A stretch of DNA of 64,000 nt from Typha latifolia (Eukaryota; Streptophyta; Magnoliopsida; Poales; Typhaceae): the NCBI GenBank assembly GCA_019914945.1, contig CM034099.1:13777001-13841000 (forward strand), read 5' to 3'. Each line of letters starts with the position of its first letter. The first letter of the stretch is position 1. The position numbers and the translations under genes were made by a program. The notes beneath the pieces were generated by a model that saw nothing but the letters and a program-made list of their open reading frames with translations, searched no databases and had not been told where the DNA came from. Shown one piece after another: positions 45,901-59,100 of this stretch.

Positions 45901-48900
45901 AAAGATTACGGCTATGGTTCAAACAATATGATGAGAAAGCCATGGTTCAGAGAATAAATCTGAAATAAATGAATTACTACACTATCTTAGCATAGTTTTA
46001 GTCAAGCCCTTGATATAAGACAGGAACAATGGCAATGCTTTGGGGATGATATAACTGTGGGGCAACAAGATGGTGGTAGAAAATTATGTAGGGGGGAAAC
46101 AAGAAAGGAAAGTCTGTCTAGAAAGTGACCTTAGTATACAATAATGGTGGAAAAGGGTGTAAATTACAAAACTCCGGTTTCGAGTTAGTCTAGAAAAGAA
46201 ATGTTTGGCAAAAACAATGATAGTCATGCATATTACAATAAAAAAGAAGCGGCAACTTGAAATGGAGATTGCGGAGTAGGAGAACTGCCTTGGTAGATAT
46301 AGCGATCTAGATACGCTAATATGATAAATAAATCTATCAAGTACCAAAAGTGTTGCGGTTTCATCTTCTAATAAGGTTACCAGTCCATCAAACATTTTTT
46401 ATCCTTTGATAAGGTTACCGGTCCATCAAACAATTTTCATCCTCTAATAAGGTTACCGGCCCAACAAACAAGATAATAAACAAGAAGATAAACAAAAGAG
46501 CAGTGTATTGAAAAGGGGTTGTGAATTGCAAGCGGTCTCACCCCACTGCCTAGTGCATGGGAGAAAGGCGGGAGCCAAGGTGGTGTAGTATTTTAATATA
46601 TAAAAAATTTTAAAAACTTATATATGATATATAATATATTTCGTATTCCGATCGCTAAAAGGAAAACCTCAGTCTATAGGATTCTAATATAAATGGAGGG
46701 GCCGGCCTAAATGTAGCCTTTTTGGTGAATCGGGTAACCAAAAGTCACAATATTTTGGTAATTCGCTAGGATTTGAGTTCTTTCTTTTCTGAGTGTTGGT
46801 TCGAATCCAACTCATGACAAGGTCTTGGCTATATCAATTTCAATATAGCTAAAAATTAACGCTAAGATTACAAGTAGCTAGAAAACTAAAAAATCCCCAT
46901 ACTACCCTTCAATACTCTCAAATGCCAGTCTGTCATCCATTTATAGCGGGGCCAAAATTGAAAACGTAGGAAAAAAAAAGCTTGAAACGGAGGGAAGCAG
47001 AGAGCAAGAGAGATCAACATCTCGGTGTCTTTGAAAAGGGAGAGAAGGCTTGCCACAGCGCTCATGTTGCCGCTACCACGCAAGAGACAAGGATCGAAAG
47101 ATGGATTTAGGGAAGAATAAGAGGATTGAATAAGAAAAGGAGATCGATCACAATGTTTTTCAAGTTAGCCAAAACCCAACAGGCATCTACGGACCCAACT
47201 CGTGTCTACCAACAAAGCGGGCCGCTAGGCACCAAAGCGGCCCTTCCAGAGAGCCAATGTGGCCTTACCACCTTTGGCAGGCTGCATTGCTACTTTGCGG
47301 GGCAGCTGGTGCGCCGCCTGCCATGGCGGCTGCCATTACTGCTTTTCAAAACACTGCATATCATTAACTTTACGTGATTCCTACAAGTTTGAATGGAATA
47401 ATACAGTATTTTTATCATATTGTGCTGAAGTCAATGGAAACAAAACCATTATGTTAAATGACTAGGACTATTTTAAAAGAACCTTAAATAAGTTGGAAAA
47501 TGATGTGACCATCGTCTTGGTTCATCTTTAGTAATCATAAACAACAAATAAAAGATCAACATTCTACAACTCATAAATGTAAGATAATTGGTTAGGCAAA
47601 GCTATTTGAATAGGAGAACAGCAAAAGTCCTTAAGTTTGGTCACAAGCTATTCATGTTGGCAAAGTTTCATTTACTTTTATTCCAAGGTTTGGCAATGTA
47701 GATGCCTGATAGGCTGGCTACCTAACTCAGTTCTCACTCTCCCATGTGGTTCATTCACCTAGTTAATGATATATATTCTCTTATCTGAGAAATATATTAG
47801 CTCTAGCCTGAGAGAGTAACTTTCATAATAAAATAGTCCGTATTTTTACTTTTTGTGAATGAAGTTGCATCAAACAATGTGCTACATTATTGGCAATTTT
47901 CTATAACTAAATGGGACGACAACAAAATTAACATAATATGTTGGATATTCACATCATCTAGAATGCTGTTTGTTTATCTAATTATCAAATGAACAAACAA
48001 AAATATAAAGTAAAAAAGAAATATGTTTAGGATTATGTGCTTAGTGAGTGTAACAAATTCTAATAAAATCAACTTCAAGTACGAACTAATCAGTGAAATG
48101 TAATTCAAATATATGGGAAACATCCATAAACTATTACTTTTGAGAGAAGCAGAAGAAGAAAATGAATTTGGTAGGACGTGACAAACATTACAGACAAGAA
48201 AACTTCTGATTTTCATAGCCCTTTCCATAGCAGAAAATGCTAAAAGATTTCATCAACAGCCAGTCTCTTATATATAATGTGTTCAGCGTGCCACTCACTC
48301 TAACAAACTGCTGAACTTTCTCAGAGGTTGCCAATGGTGGACGTTTCTTTATGTGCTCCCTAAGCCCAATGAGTGAATATCTGCAGTAAATCATGAGTTA
48401 GAACTGAAAAGTTGTTTTCCAAATAATAGATCCAGTTGTTGCAAAAACAGGAACAACATGGCTATATTTTAGAATTGCTTGAGAAACATGGCTTCTATCA
48501 AGTTAATGGTCATAAAAAATAGAAGATATTTTTTGAACAGCAAAGCAATCAATGTCATATTAAACAGTGTCACTCAGCATGAGTTCAGACACATCAACAA
48601 TTTTGAAATCGCAAAAGAACCATGGGACATATTAGAGACTACACACAAAGGGATACATGCAATTACAATTTCTAAACTTTAAAATTGACTACTTCATTTG
48701 AGACGCTATATATGAAAGAATCAAAGACCTTCAACGAGTTTTACATCAAGCTAAGAGACATTGTGAACACTAGCTTCAACCTTGGCGAAAATATCCCTGA
48801 AAGTAAAATTGCCATGAAGATCCTTCCATCACTACCTAAAGATTCCAAATGTATCTGTAATTGAGAAAAATAAAGATGTTGACACTATCAAAGTAAAAGA

Positions 48901-51900
48901 TTTGGTAGGAGATTTACAAACTAATGAATTTTTCTTGTCTCCCTAAAAAGGTAAAAGATGTCGATTTATTGTCTCTGAAAAAAAAAAGACTAATTCTAAT
49001 GACGACGTGGAGATTTATAGCTTTCTTTGTTTAAAAGTTTTAAAAAATTAATAAGAAAACTAACAATATAGCAGGAGACTCAAAAGGAGAGGACTTTGAA
49101 AAAGAAAATTTATCGGGTGAACCGACTCTTTCTCCTGCTTCAACTCAAACTGCCGAATTTGGTAAAAAGATTCAATGCTACAAGCGGTAAGAATATGAAT
49201 ACATGTCAAGAAAATGTTTAAATCGAAAGCCAATTGAAAAGGCGATGAAAGCAACACGAAATGATCCGAAAAATTCAGTTGAAGAAGAATTTGAGTCCAA
49301 CCAAGAAAATCATGTTGTCACAACTACCATATTCACTAATATGTCTTGTGAGATTATTTTAGATGAGCATATGGATGACAAGAACAATGACGAGGACATC
49401 GGCACCGATATTCAAACGGCTTACGATATGCTCTTCTGTTAGTTATAGAAATTAAAGATATCAAACATGAAGATTATGGAAAAACTTTCAGTGGTCAACG
49501 ATGAACAGATGTACCTCAAGATTAAGGCGGAGCTTGAGAAGACACAACATAAGACTTTAGATAAAAATCCGAGAAAATCTCTCTAAATCTCAATCTGAAA
49601 ATTCTCTTTGGACAAAATTCTTTTTTTAGAATGTACAAGCTAATTCAAAAGAGGGATTACTTTAAAAAAATCAAAAGGTCAGAATCTAAAATTTTAAAGA
49701 TTAATTCATATGTTCAAAAATTTTAGGACAGCTTGTACAGATTAAATCAACATCTTGGAGCGCAAAAGAAAAACAAGGAGAGGCTAGGCTAGGGTACATG
49801 AGAAACACCACCTCGAGTGTACCATCTACTTCAAGAAAACAAGGTGATATTTACTCAACTCATATTTTTGTGAGACCTATGCATGACCATGATGATATGC
49901 ATACTATGAGTAGAAAAAATATTTATAAAATATCTTTGTTCCTACTTGTCATAGATGCAACATTAAAGGTGACATTAGATCAAGATTTTTTTTCCACCTG
50001 GCACATGTGACCCATCTTTTAATTTCATGACATACATGATTTTTATGATGATATACTTGCTATTTCTAAAGTGACTCATAAAAGGAATAATAAAGCTAAG
50101 ACTAGGAGGGGTTCCTATGAGAATACATCTATTGATCCTAAATCGAATGTTCCCAAAACTTCCTTCTTATAAATAATAGAAAGTTCAGGACGAAGGTTCC
50201 AATATCGAGATCAAAATCGGTATCGACTGTCCGAAAAAACAATATGTATCGGCCTTATCGATCGCTCGTATCGGATCGAACTAATTTTTCATTATATAAA
50301 ATTTTAAATATTATTTAAAAATGCAATAAAATTTCTAAAAACTTATAAAAAATGTCAGGAAAATAAGCCTGTGTTTGTTTTGGGCAAGGTTCCCAGTTTC
50401 GGCCGGGATCGGCCGAAACGGATCGAGATCGGGCGATCCCATCCCCCACCTGCCTCTCTCCCTTTTCTCTCTCTCTTTCTCTCTTTTCCTCTCTTTCTCT
50501 CTTTTCTTTCTTTCTTTATTTCTCTCTTTCTCACGGATCTCTTACTCTCTTTCTCCCCGGCGACTGAGTAGTGAGTAGATCTCCGTCTCTCCGGTGACCT
50601 CGACCTCCGGCGACGTTCTCCGATGACCTCGATCTCCGGCAACCTTCGGTAAATTTTTTTTTAGTTTTTTTTTCCTTGTATAGCAGCTGCGCAAAGAAGG
50701 TCTTTGGGCAAAGAAGCAAGCCGGCCGCTACGCTTGCTTTGCAGAGGCAAGTGCTCACGCCGCTGCTTTCTTAGCACAATGAATAGAGCGTGACACCGAC
50801 TTCTCACACCCGGTGCTGCTTATGCAATTATGCCTCATAAATTTTAAATTATTTTATATTTTATTTTGATTTTTGTTTATGTTTTTTAGTTACAGTCCTT
50901 GCGAGCTAAAATATCAATGGCTCCAAAAGATAAGTCATATGATACTGACATTGGGTGACAACATTATAGCACTATTGGGCAAGATAAAAGGCGCGTTAAA
51001 TGCAACTGGTGTGGAAAAGAAATGAGTGGTGGTGTCAGCCGTTTGAAAGAACATTTAGCTGGAAGACAAGAAAATATAGCAGCTTGCACTCAAGTGTCTT
51101 TGGAAGTTAGAAAGCAGATGTTGGCTCATTTAATTGGCAAAAAGAAGGATAAACAATCTGCACAACAAAGAGAGTCAATGATTCGTAAAGAATTGATGCA
51201 TAATCCTGTACAGATTGATGATGATAGCAGTAAGCAAAGTGAGGAGGATGAGGAGAAGAGACAGATGAGGAGGGCAATGAAAGAGAGCAGAAATATGCAT
51301 AGAGAAGAGGAAGAGATGAGAAGAAGCACTGGTGGTAGTTTTCAGAGATCTAGATCAGTTAATATACGAAGAGAGAAAGAATATGGGGGCAGCAGTTCTA
51401 CCCATAGGACTATGGGTGTTACAGCAGAGTCTGAAAATATTGGACCAATGGATACATATCTTCAAAAAAAAGGGGTCGTACACAGACTTCAATCAAAACA
51501 GCTCTCAAAGGAATTAAAAATGCAAAGAAACACATTGATAGAGCTATCTCTAAATTATTTATTCTGCAACCATATTCCTTTCAATTAGCTGATAGCCCTT
51601 ACTATCACACTATGGTGGATGCTATACAATCAGTAGAGTCTGGTGTTCCCCCTCCTAGTTCAAATGATATTGCTACTAAATATCTTGGCTCAGAGGTAGA
51701 TGAACTTCATACTTATATTGAGACATTTAAACGGTATTGTGATGAATTTGGTTGTATACTGATGTGTGATGGGTGTACACAAAACAGAAGAAATATAATT
51801 AATTTCTTAGTGTACTCTGGCATGGGGACAATATTTTTGAAGTCTGTGGATGCTACTGCTCATTTTAAAAATGCAGATTATATTTGTCAATTGATGGATG

Positions 51901-53085
51901 AGGTAGTACAAGAAATTGGTGAAAAAAGAGTAGTCCAAGTGGTTACTGATAATGGGGCAAATTATAAAGCTGCTAGAAATTTACTGATGATTAAAAGACC
52001 CCATTTATATTGGACGCCATGTGCTACATATTGTATTGATCTGATGTTAGAGGATATTGCAAAAGAGCTTGAAATTGACATGGTCATATGTGAAGGTCAG
52101 AGGTTAACAAATTTTATATATAACCATGGTTGAGTTCTTAATTTACTCAGGCAGATGACTGGTGGTAGGGAGATCATCAGACCCGGCATCACTAGATTTG
52201 CCACTCACTTTTTAGCCTTGGAGAGCATCATGCGCTACAAGGATGATATTATGCGGATATTTACATCACAGGAGTGGTCTATGAAAATTAAGAATATGAA
52301 ACCTAAAGATAAATCTTTAGGTGAAACTTTAAAAATTATGGCTCTTGGAAATACATTTTGGGATAATATTACAATTGCCACCGCAGTATTTGAGCCTCTT
52401 GTCAAAGTATTAAGACTTGTAAACAGTGATGACGAGCGGTCCGGAGTTTCCAAAAAAAAATATCAAACGTTGTTAGGACACGAGCAGGGACACGAGCGGT
52501 ATTTTAGATAATATTTAACGGGTCGGGTCGAGTTCAGTCAAATGTTGTTAACCCGGATCCAAACCCGATAATAAAACCTAAAACCCAAATCGTCGTTCTC
52601 ACCTTCACTGTTGAGCACGAATCGTTCGATCGAACCCCTAAAACCCTCGAGTAGCTGTCGAGTGACGATCCAAGGCGCGACGGGGTGCTGAGCGAGCGCG
52701 ACGAGCTGAGCACGGCGAGGACGCAGGTTCTTCTCTCTCCCTGTCCCTCTCTCTCTCTCTCTCTCTCTTCCTCCCTCCCTCCCTCCCTATCTTTGTCTCT
52801 CTCCCCCTGTCTCTTCCTCCCTCCCTCCCTCTCATTCTCTGTCTCTTCCTCCCTCCCTCCATTTCTCTCATTCTCTCTCTGGCTCTTCCTAACTCCCTCT
52901 CTCTCATTATCTTTCTCTGTCTTCCTCCCTCCCTTTCTCTCATTCTCTCTCATTCTCTCTCTCTCTCTCGTTGTCTCTCTCTCTCTGTCTCTCTCTTTCC
53001 GTCTCTTCCTCCCTCCCTCCCTCCCTCCCTTTCTCATTATCTCTCTCTATCTCTATGTCTCTGTCTCTTCCTCCCTTTCTCTCAT

Positions 53086-53141
<56 letters not shown>

Positions 53142-56101
53142 TGTCTCTCTCTTTGTCTCACTATCTCTCTCTCTCTCATTCTCTATCGCTTTCTCACTCT
53201 CTCTGTTAAATTATTTTAATTTATGTTAGTTATTTTAATCTTTGTTATTAAATTGTTAAATTATATTAAAGCTTCTCTATCTGTTAAATTGTTAATCTGC
53301 TAATACATATCTCTTTACTAATATAGTTTTATTGCGATTGAAGAAAAATGAATACTAAAAATAGTCCTGATTCCAGCCAAAATACTGCATCTTCTGTGGA
53401 TGATAATGCTCCTTTGTGGAGATATGTTACTAAGATGGAGAAATTGGGAGAAGGTGGAAGAAATCATAATTTTAGATGTAATTATTGTCAACAAGTCTAC
53501 AAGGAATCATATTATAGAGTAAAGGTTCATTTATTGAAAATTAGTAGGCATGGAATTAGAGGTTGTCCAAAAGTAAGTAGTGAACATGTTATGGAAATGA
53601 AAAGGGTTGTTGATATGGCCAAGTTGAGAATTAAAAATTCGATGGATAAACAAATTCTTTTGCCATAATTTGGACAAGCGGCATTTTCTAGTAGCTTAGT
53701 TGGAGGTGTAGGTTTTGATATGGGAGGGACATCAAGAAAAAAAAAGAACAAGAAGAATGACACCTATTGAGAATTCATTTAATTCTGGTGCTTGCAATCA
53801 AGTATATTGTGAGATTGTAAGAATGTTTTATTCAGCTGGGTTGCCTTTTCATCTGGCAAGGAACCCTCACTATGTTAGAGCCTTTCCATTTACAGCAAAT
53901 AATAATATTTTTGGATTTGTGCCCCCTGGCTACAATATGTTGAAAACTACACTACTTCAACAAGAGAACCCTATTAGAAGCACATGAGGGGAGAAAGGGC
54001 TGAGTATTGTATGTGATGGTTGGACTAATGCACAGAGGAGACCGCTTATAAATTTTTTAGCGATGACTGAGAGTGGGCTTATGTTCTTGAGAGCTATGAA
54101 TTGTGAAGGAGAATATAAAGACAAATTATTTATCTCTAATTTGATCATTAAAATCATTAAAGAGTTTGGACCTCATAATGTAATCCAAGTGGTTACGGAT
54201 AATGCATCTGTTTGTAAGGCAGCAGGGATGCTTCTTGAAGCAATGTTTTCTCATATTTTTTGGACTCCATGTGTATTTCATGGTCTCAACCTAGCTTTGA
54301 AGAACATATGTGTACCAAAAAACACTGAGGCAAATGAGATTGTGTTTGATGAGTGTAGCTGGATTTCAGTAATTGCAGAGGATGTAATGTGCATAAAAAA
54401 TTTCATCATGCAACATTCAATAAGGTTGACTATTTTTAATGAATTTGTCAACTTAAAATTGCTTGCAATTGTGGAGACTCGCTTTGCTTCAGTGATTATA
54501 ATGTTGAAAAGATTCAGAAAGATCAAGAAGGGTCTTCAATCAATGGTAATCAGTGATAAATGGAGTTCTTATAGGGAAGATGATATTGGCAAAGCACAAT
54601 TTGTCTAAAATAAAGTCTTCGATGACATTTGGTGGGATAAAATTGAATATATACTTGCCTTCACAGAACCTATATACAGTATGCTACAGGTTGCAGACAC
54701 AGATAAACCATGCTTACATTTAATATATGAAATGTGGGATACAATGATTGAAAAAGTGAAGAGAGTCATATTTGTGCATGAAAACAAGAAAGAATGTGAG
54801 GAATCTATTTTTTATTCAGTGGTGCACAAGATCCTAGTGGATAGATGGGACAAAAGCAATACACCATTACATTGCTTAGCACATTTTTTGAATCTAAGGT
54901 TAATTTAATTTCTATAGTCCTTTTTCTTATGATTAAAAATTTTATTGTTCTTTCATTGCTATTGTTTACTAATTAGATGATTATGTTAATAGGTATTATA
55001 GCTCATCATGGATTCAAGAGGATCCAAATCGTGTACCACCACATAAGGATTTGGAAATTTCTAATATGAGAAATAAATGCTTAAAAAGGTTATTTCCAAA
55101 TGCAGAAGAATGAAAAATGGCATACCAAGAGTATACTAGTTTCTCCACATCAACCAAAAGTTTTGCTGAGTATGATTCGATAGCAGATAGAAATGAGTTC
55201 GATCCAAACATGCGGTGGGTTGCTCATGGTGCTTCTACTCCTATTCTTCATAATTTAGCACTTAGGTTACTTGGGCAACCTTGCTCTTCTTCAGGTTGTG
55301 AGAGGAACTGGAACACCTATTCTTTCATCCATTCATTGAAATGGAACAAGATAACTCCACAAAGAGCTGAAGATTTAGTATATGTGCATACTAATCTTCG
55401 CCTTCTATCAGGTCTCCAGATTATTTGAGAGAGGAGACCAAGATGTGGAATGTCGGAGGAGATTCTTATGATTCCTTTAATGGTGCAGGAATGTTAGAGT
55501 TTACTGATCTCTCAATTGATGAACCGGATTTGGAGATTATAATGTTTGTTGATGAAGGCAATGAGGCAATTGAAGATGAATGATCTACCTTATGTTGCTA
55601 TTTTGTAATGATTGTTAGTTTTTAAACTTCTGTGGAACTCAGTTACTTGGACAGTTGGACATGTTTTGCATTTTTGGGGCTTGTAATAATAATCTAATAT
55701 CTTTTTAGAATTTTGTACACTTTTAATTGTCTTTCAATTTTGTTCTTATCTTTAAATTAGTTCTTACAGCTTGACGTATACTTCTTAGTTCTTATAGCTT
55801 GATGTATGTGTATTTAACACTATTAAATTGCAAACTTTTACTTTAGATGTATCAATAATATTTTTTTTTCGCCATGTCCTATGTCATGTCTGTGTCCTAT
55901 ATTTTCAAAATTTGTCGTGTCGCCATGTCCGTATTGTGTCGTGTTCGTGTCCGTGCTTCATGGATCGTCGCCAACTTCGCACCCCCATCGGGTGCCCTAG
56001 CCAGAGGGAGGGAGGAAGAAAGGGAGAAAGAGAGAGGGTCAATTTAAAAACTTAAGAGGATGCGGATCTGGATTGAATCCGCAATTTAAATTTTTAAACC
56101 G

Positions 56102-56151
<50 letters not shown>

Positions 56152-59100
56152 GGACACCCGACGGGAATGCAAACTCGAGCGACAAGCCGCGACTCGGCGA
56201 TCGGCGACGGCAAGCTCGACGACGAGGTCGCGGCAAAACTAATAGGACAAGTGTCGTACGACATCCCTCATGCCATGTGCTGGTATGCCACTAGCACAGC
56301 AAGTGCCGGTCGACCCGGCCAGTGCCAATCGACACGACCATCCATAGTTAAAAGTAAACGATTATTGTAATTAATGATTGCATACAATAAATAAAAATGT
56401 GAGAAGTGTCACTCTCTTTTTAGAATAGGAAGTGAAATAAGGAAAGTTGAATGGTTCCAAAAAAAGTGGAGAACTCACTTCCTTATTTTCCATCAACTAA
56501 ACACACCCTAAAGCTAATTGTAAACTGAAACATGAAAAAACTAAAAGCAAGAATTAAGCCTGATTCCTTTTCCATGATTTGGGTGAAGCTCATAAACATA
56601 GGAGATAGAATCCATGAACACATTTTGGCCAAAATTTTGAGAAAGTTCCTTAATTTTAACTCAGAAAACTAGAAATTCAAGAATGTTAAGAAAGTTTCTG
56701 AAATTGGCGATAAGTCAAAGGAAAGAAGTCCTATGAAGCACGGATACGAATATGAATTACAGCGATAAGGTGATACAAATACGGGGATACGACAAATGCT
56801 TAAAAAATAGGATACAGATACAGCAAGGATACATTAATAAATTACTAATAAAAAGTATATTTATAAATCTATTGTCAACATCAAAGCATTTGCGGACTAA
56901 AATATTTCTCCTACTGGCCTAAACTAATATATTTCTATTATCAAAAAAATTTAAAAAGACTCTATGGCCTATACTAACATATTCCTAATATCAAAACATT
57001 TTATACAAACCCTATGGCCTATTCTAACATATTTATCTTTTTGCGCCAACTTCAAGGAAAAAAAGAAAAGAAACAAAAGTGTTGAATATAGTAATTAAAA
57101 TAATTTATTTTTAATCCAAATATTTTCGATACATATCCGTGCATATCCGACTTGTATTCGTATCCGATACACATTGGATATGGATACTCCACCTATTTTG
57201 GAGTATTCGTGCTTTCTAGGAAAGAACACATGAATAAATTAGTTCATCTCCTATGAATTTATAGGCTTCAAACTCTAATTTCAAATAAAATTAGGCAAAT
57301 TACTTTTATGCAGTTTACATAAGTTACTAAATTGAGAATAAAAAAAGTGGACAAAATGTAAATTTTGTTATCACTTGGAAGAAATTGTTAGATATACTCT
57401 TCAAATGGTACATACAAAATCAACTCCTATAATTTCAACCTCAAACTCAATAAAATAAGGACAAATTGGACTCCTAATCCTTAAACCAAATTTTTGGAAA
57501 ATTTTGAAAAATCCATTAAGTTGGTAATCACTAGAAGATATACACGAAATTTCATGTAGTCTACCCTTTATGTGTCACTCAAATGATTTCTTAAATTTCA
57601 GCCTTATTAAAGAAATTGGAACTCTAAAAAAGTAAAAATAGAACTAAGACCATTAAAAGACATATAAGTTACCAAAAAGTACTAAATTAAAATTCCACAT
57701 TTTCACATTATTATTAGTAACATGGTAATCCAAACCTACCTATCTTTCACATTTTAAGTGGTTTGTTAATTCCTATTATTTTGTCATACTTTCTATTATT
57801 TTCTGTAACAACATTGAAAAGACCTATGTTTTTGACTGATAGAGGGTGTTTTGCACCATATGAATATTTTGAGGTTTCACAACTTTTGCATTATAGCTTT
57901 AGTTCTAGATACCGACCTAGGCATTTGCGGAGTGCCTACAGGCTACGGAACATCTTTGCCACCTTCCTATTGTCTATATTTTCTTAAACCATTGATTGCA
58001 AACCATTAATGCTAATCCTAATAACAACTAAACAAACATTAATCTATATACAATGTTGATGGTCCAATGGAGCGAGGAAAAGATTGACACTTTAGCACTT
58101 TTCATTTAGTGGCATCCACTCTGGACCAAAACAACACCTATGATCGAGAAAAATATATTCTAACATTGTCCACCATCAATGAGAATAACTATTAATGAAA
58201 GAATGAATAGAAAAGAAAGGAATATCCTTATAAATAGACTGAACTCAAGAACTTCTATGTATCCTTACAAGGATGGACGAGCTTCTTGAAGACCCATATA
58301 CGCAAAGCCAACATTTTCATCCTGGAATAGTCATATTCAGATACTGAAATGGAAGGAGAAAAGAAGAGAAAACAGAAAAAAAAAAAAAAGGGCTGCAAAT
58401 TAGGTGCAGAATTGCAGTGGACCTCTAACAATGTTTTAGTCTGAGCTGGAGATAAGTGGGTGTTTGCTCCCATGAATTTAAGCAATTGTCCTTCTGTTAT
58501 GCCGCCCTGAAAACCTTAACAACTAAGTAATTCAGACAAAGTCCATTGCACGACTATCAAGGCAAGATGATTTTTGAAGCTTTGCAAAGGGATTTGGACA
58601 GAAAGTATGTGACAATTGAATGCTACTGACCTTGGGTGCCATCCATTCAACACCATGGAGCAAGCAAGATTCACCATAACAAGCTCTCACAGCAGCAACA
58701 AATAATGTACTCCTAAAGAAGCGTGTATTTCCATCATAAGGTTCACCATAGTGAGTCAAGGAGTTAACATCAGCAACAGGAGGAGCACCTATAGACAATG
58801 AAGATATTAGAAGTAAAATCCTTTGTGCATTCTCACAAATCAAGGACAAAGAAATACTATCTTCCACAAATAGCTGAATCTCCTAATATAAGCCTTACCT
58901 AGTTCATCATCAAATGCTAGACAATATGCTTTAAGCTCACGATCGTTCTCTCTGTTCATCCGCTGTCCAATAAAAAATGCAGCAAGCAATGAGTCACTAA
59001 CCTTTGACGACTTATTGCTCTCTGTATTAATAGGAAGAACGTCCCTTAGAATGCCTTGAACTTCCTCATAACCTAAATGACCACCAGCCAAAACTTCCCT

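Larger units (their letters stand above)
43879..48298 (-). other. Intron 6 (4420 bp) with a composite TIR transposon
   Basis: Donor GTGAGTGG at 48298 and acceptor CTGCTAAG ending at 43879. Bases 44033-47356 are two related terminal-inverted-repeat elements with other repeats between them. The remaining parts (47365-48298) show no features. Confidence 0.85.
52470..55962 (+). mobile_element. hAT element 2 with near-complete transposase
   Basis: The right end reads GTGTTCGTGTCCGTGCTTCAT. The left end begins near GGACACGAGCAGGGACACGAG, which matches the complement of the right end in part. Its first few bases appear lost. After a 480-bp CT-rich leader comes a transposase gene (53348-55580). About 0.4 kb of AT-rich trailer precedes the right end. 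The element abuts relic 1 and truncates it. Confidence 0.7.
48381..58268 (-). other. Intron 5 (9888 bp), transposon-filled
   Basis: Donor GTAAGGAT at 58268 and acceptor TTTACTGCAG ending at 48381. The codon for Leu391 is split across it (TT/A), and the flanking protein reads smoothly EARPS-L-YSLIGLREH. It contains a copia gag relic, two hAT elements, a hAT-type miniature element and CT microsatellites. All recognisable transposon coding sequence lies antisense to the gene. Bases 57227-58268 show no feature I can name. Confidence 0.9.

Noticed and set aside
46365..46471. CRISPR-like array
   Set aside because: Three adjacent diverged tandem units with no unique spacers, in a plant intron. It is a minisatellite.
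47974..48228. 84-codon minus-strand ORF rich in Phe/Ile/Leu
   Set aside because: It is AT-rich intron 6 sequence downstream of exon 6, with no domain and no link to neighbouring exons.
52534..53209. Long ORFs on both strands rich in Ser/Leu or Arg/Glu
   Set aside because: They are translations of a CT microsatellite in a transposon leader.
57763..57987. 74-codon plus-strand ORF (MLIPIILSYFLLFSV)
   Set aside because: No recognisable domain, AT-rich intron sequence antisense to the gene. Nothing separates it from chance.
58255..58485. 76-codon minus-strand ORF over exons 4 and 5
   Set aside because: It reads through intron 4. The correct frame of exon 5 is DENVGFAYMGLQEARPS after a CCAG acceptor, which restores the protein.
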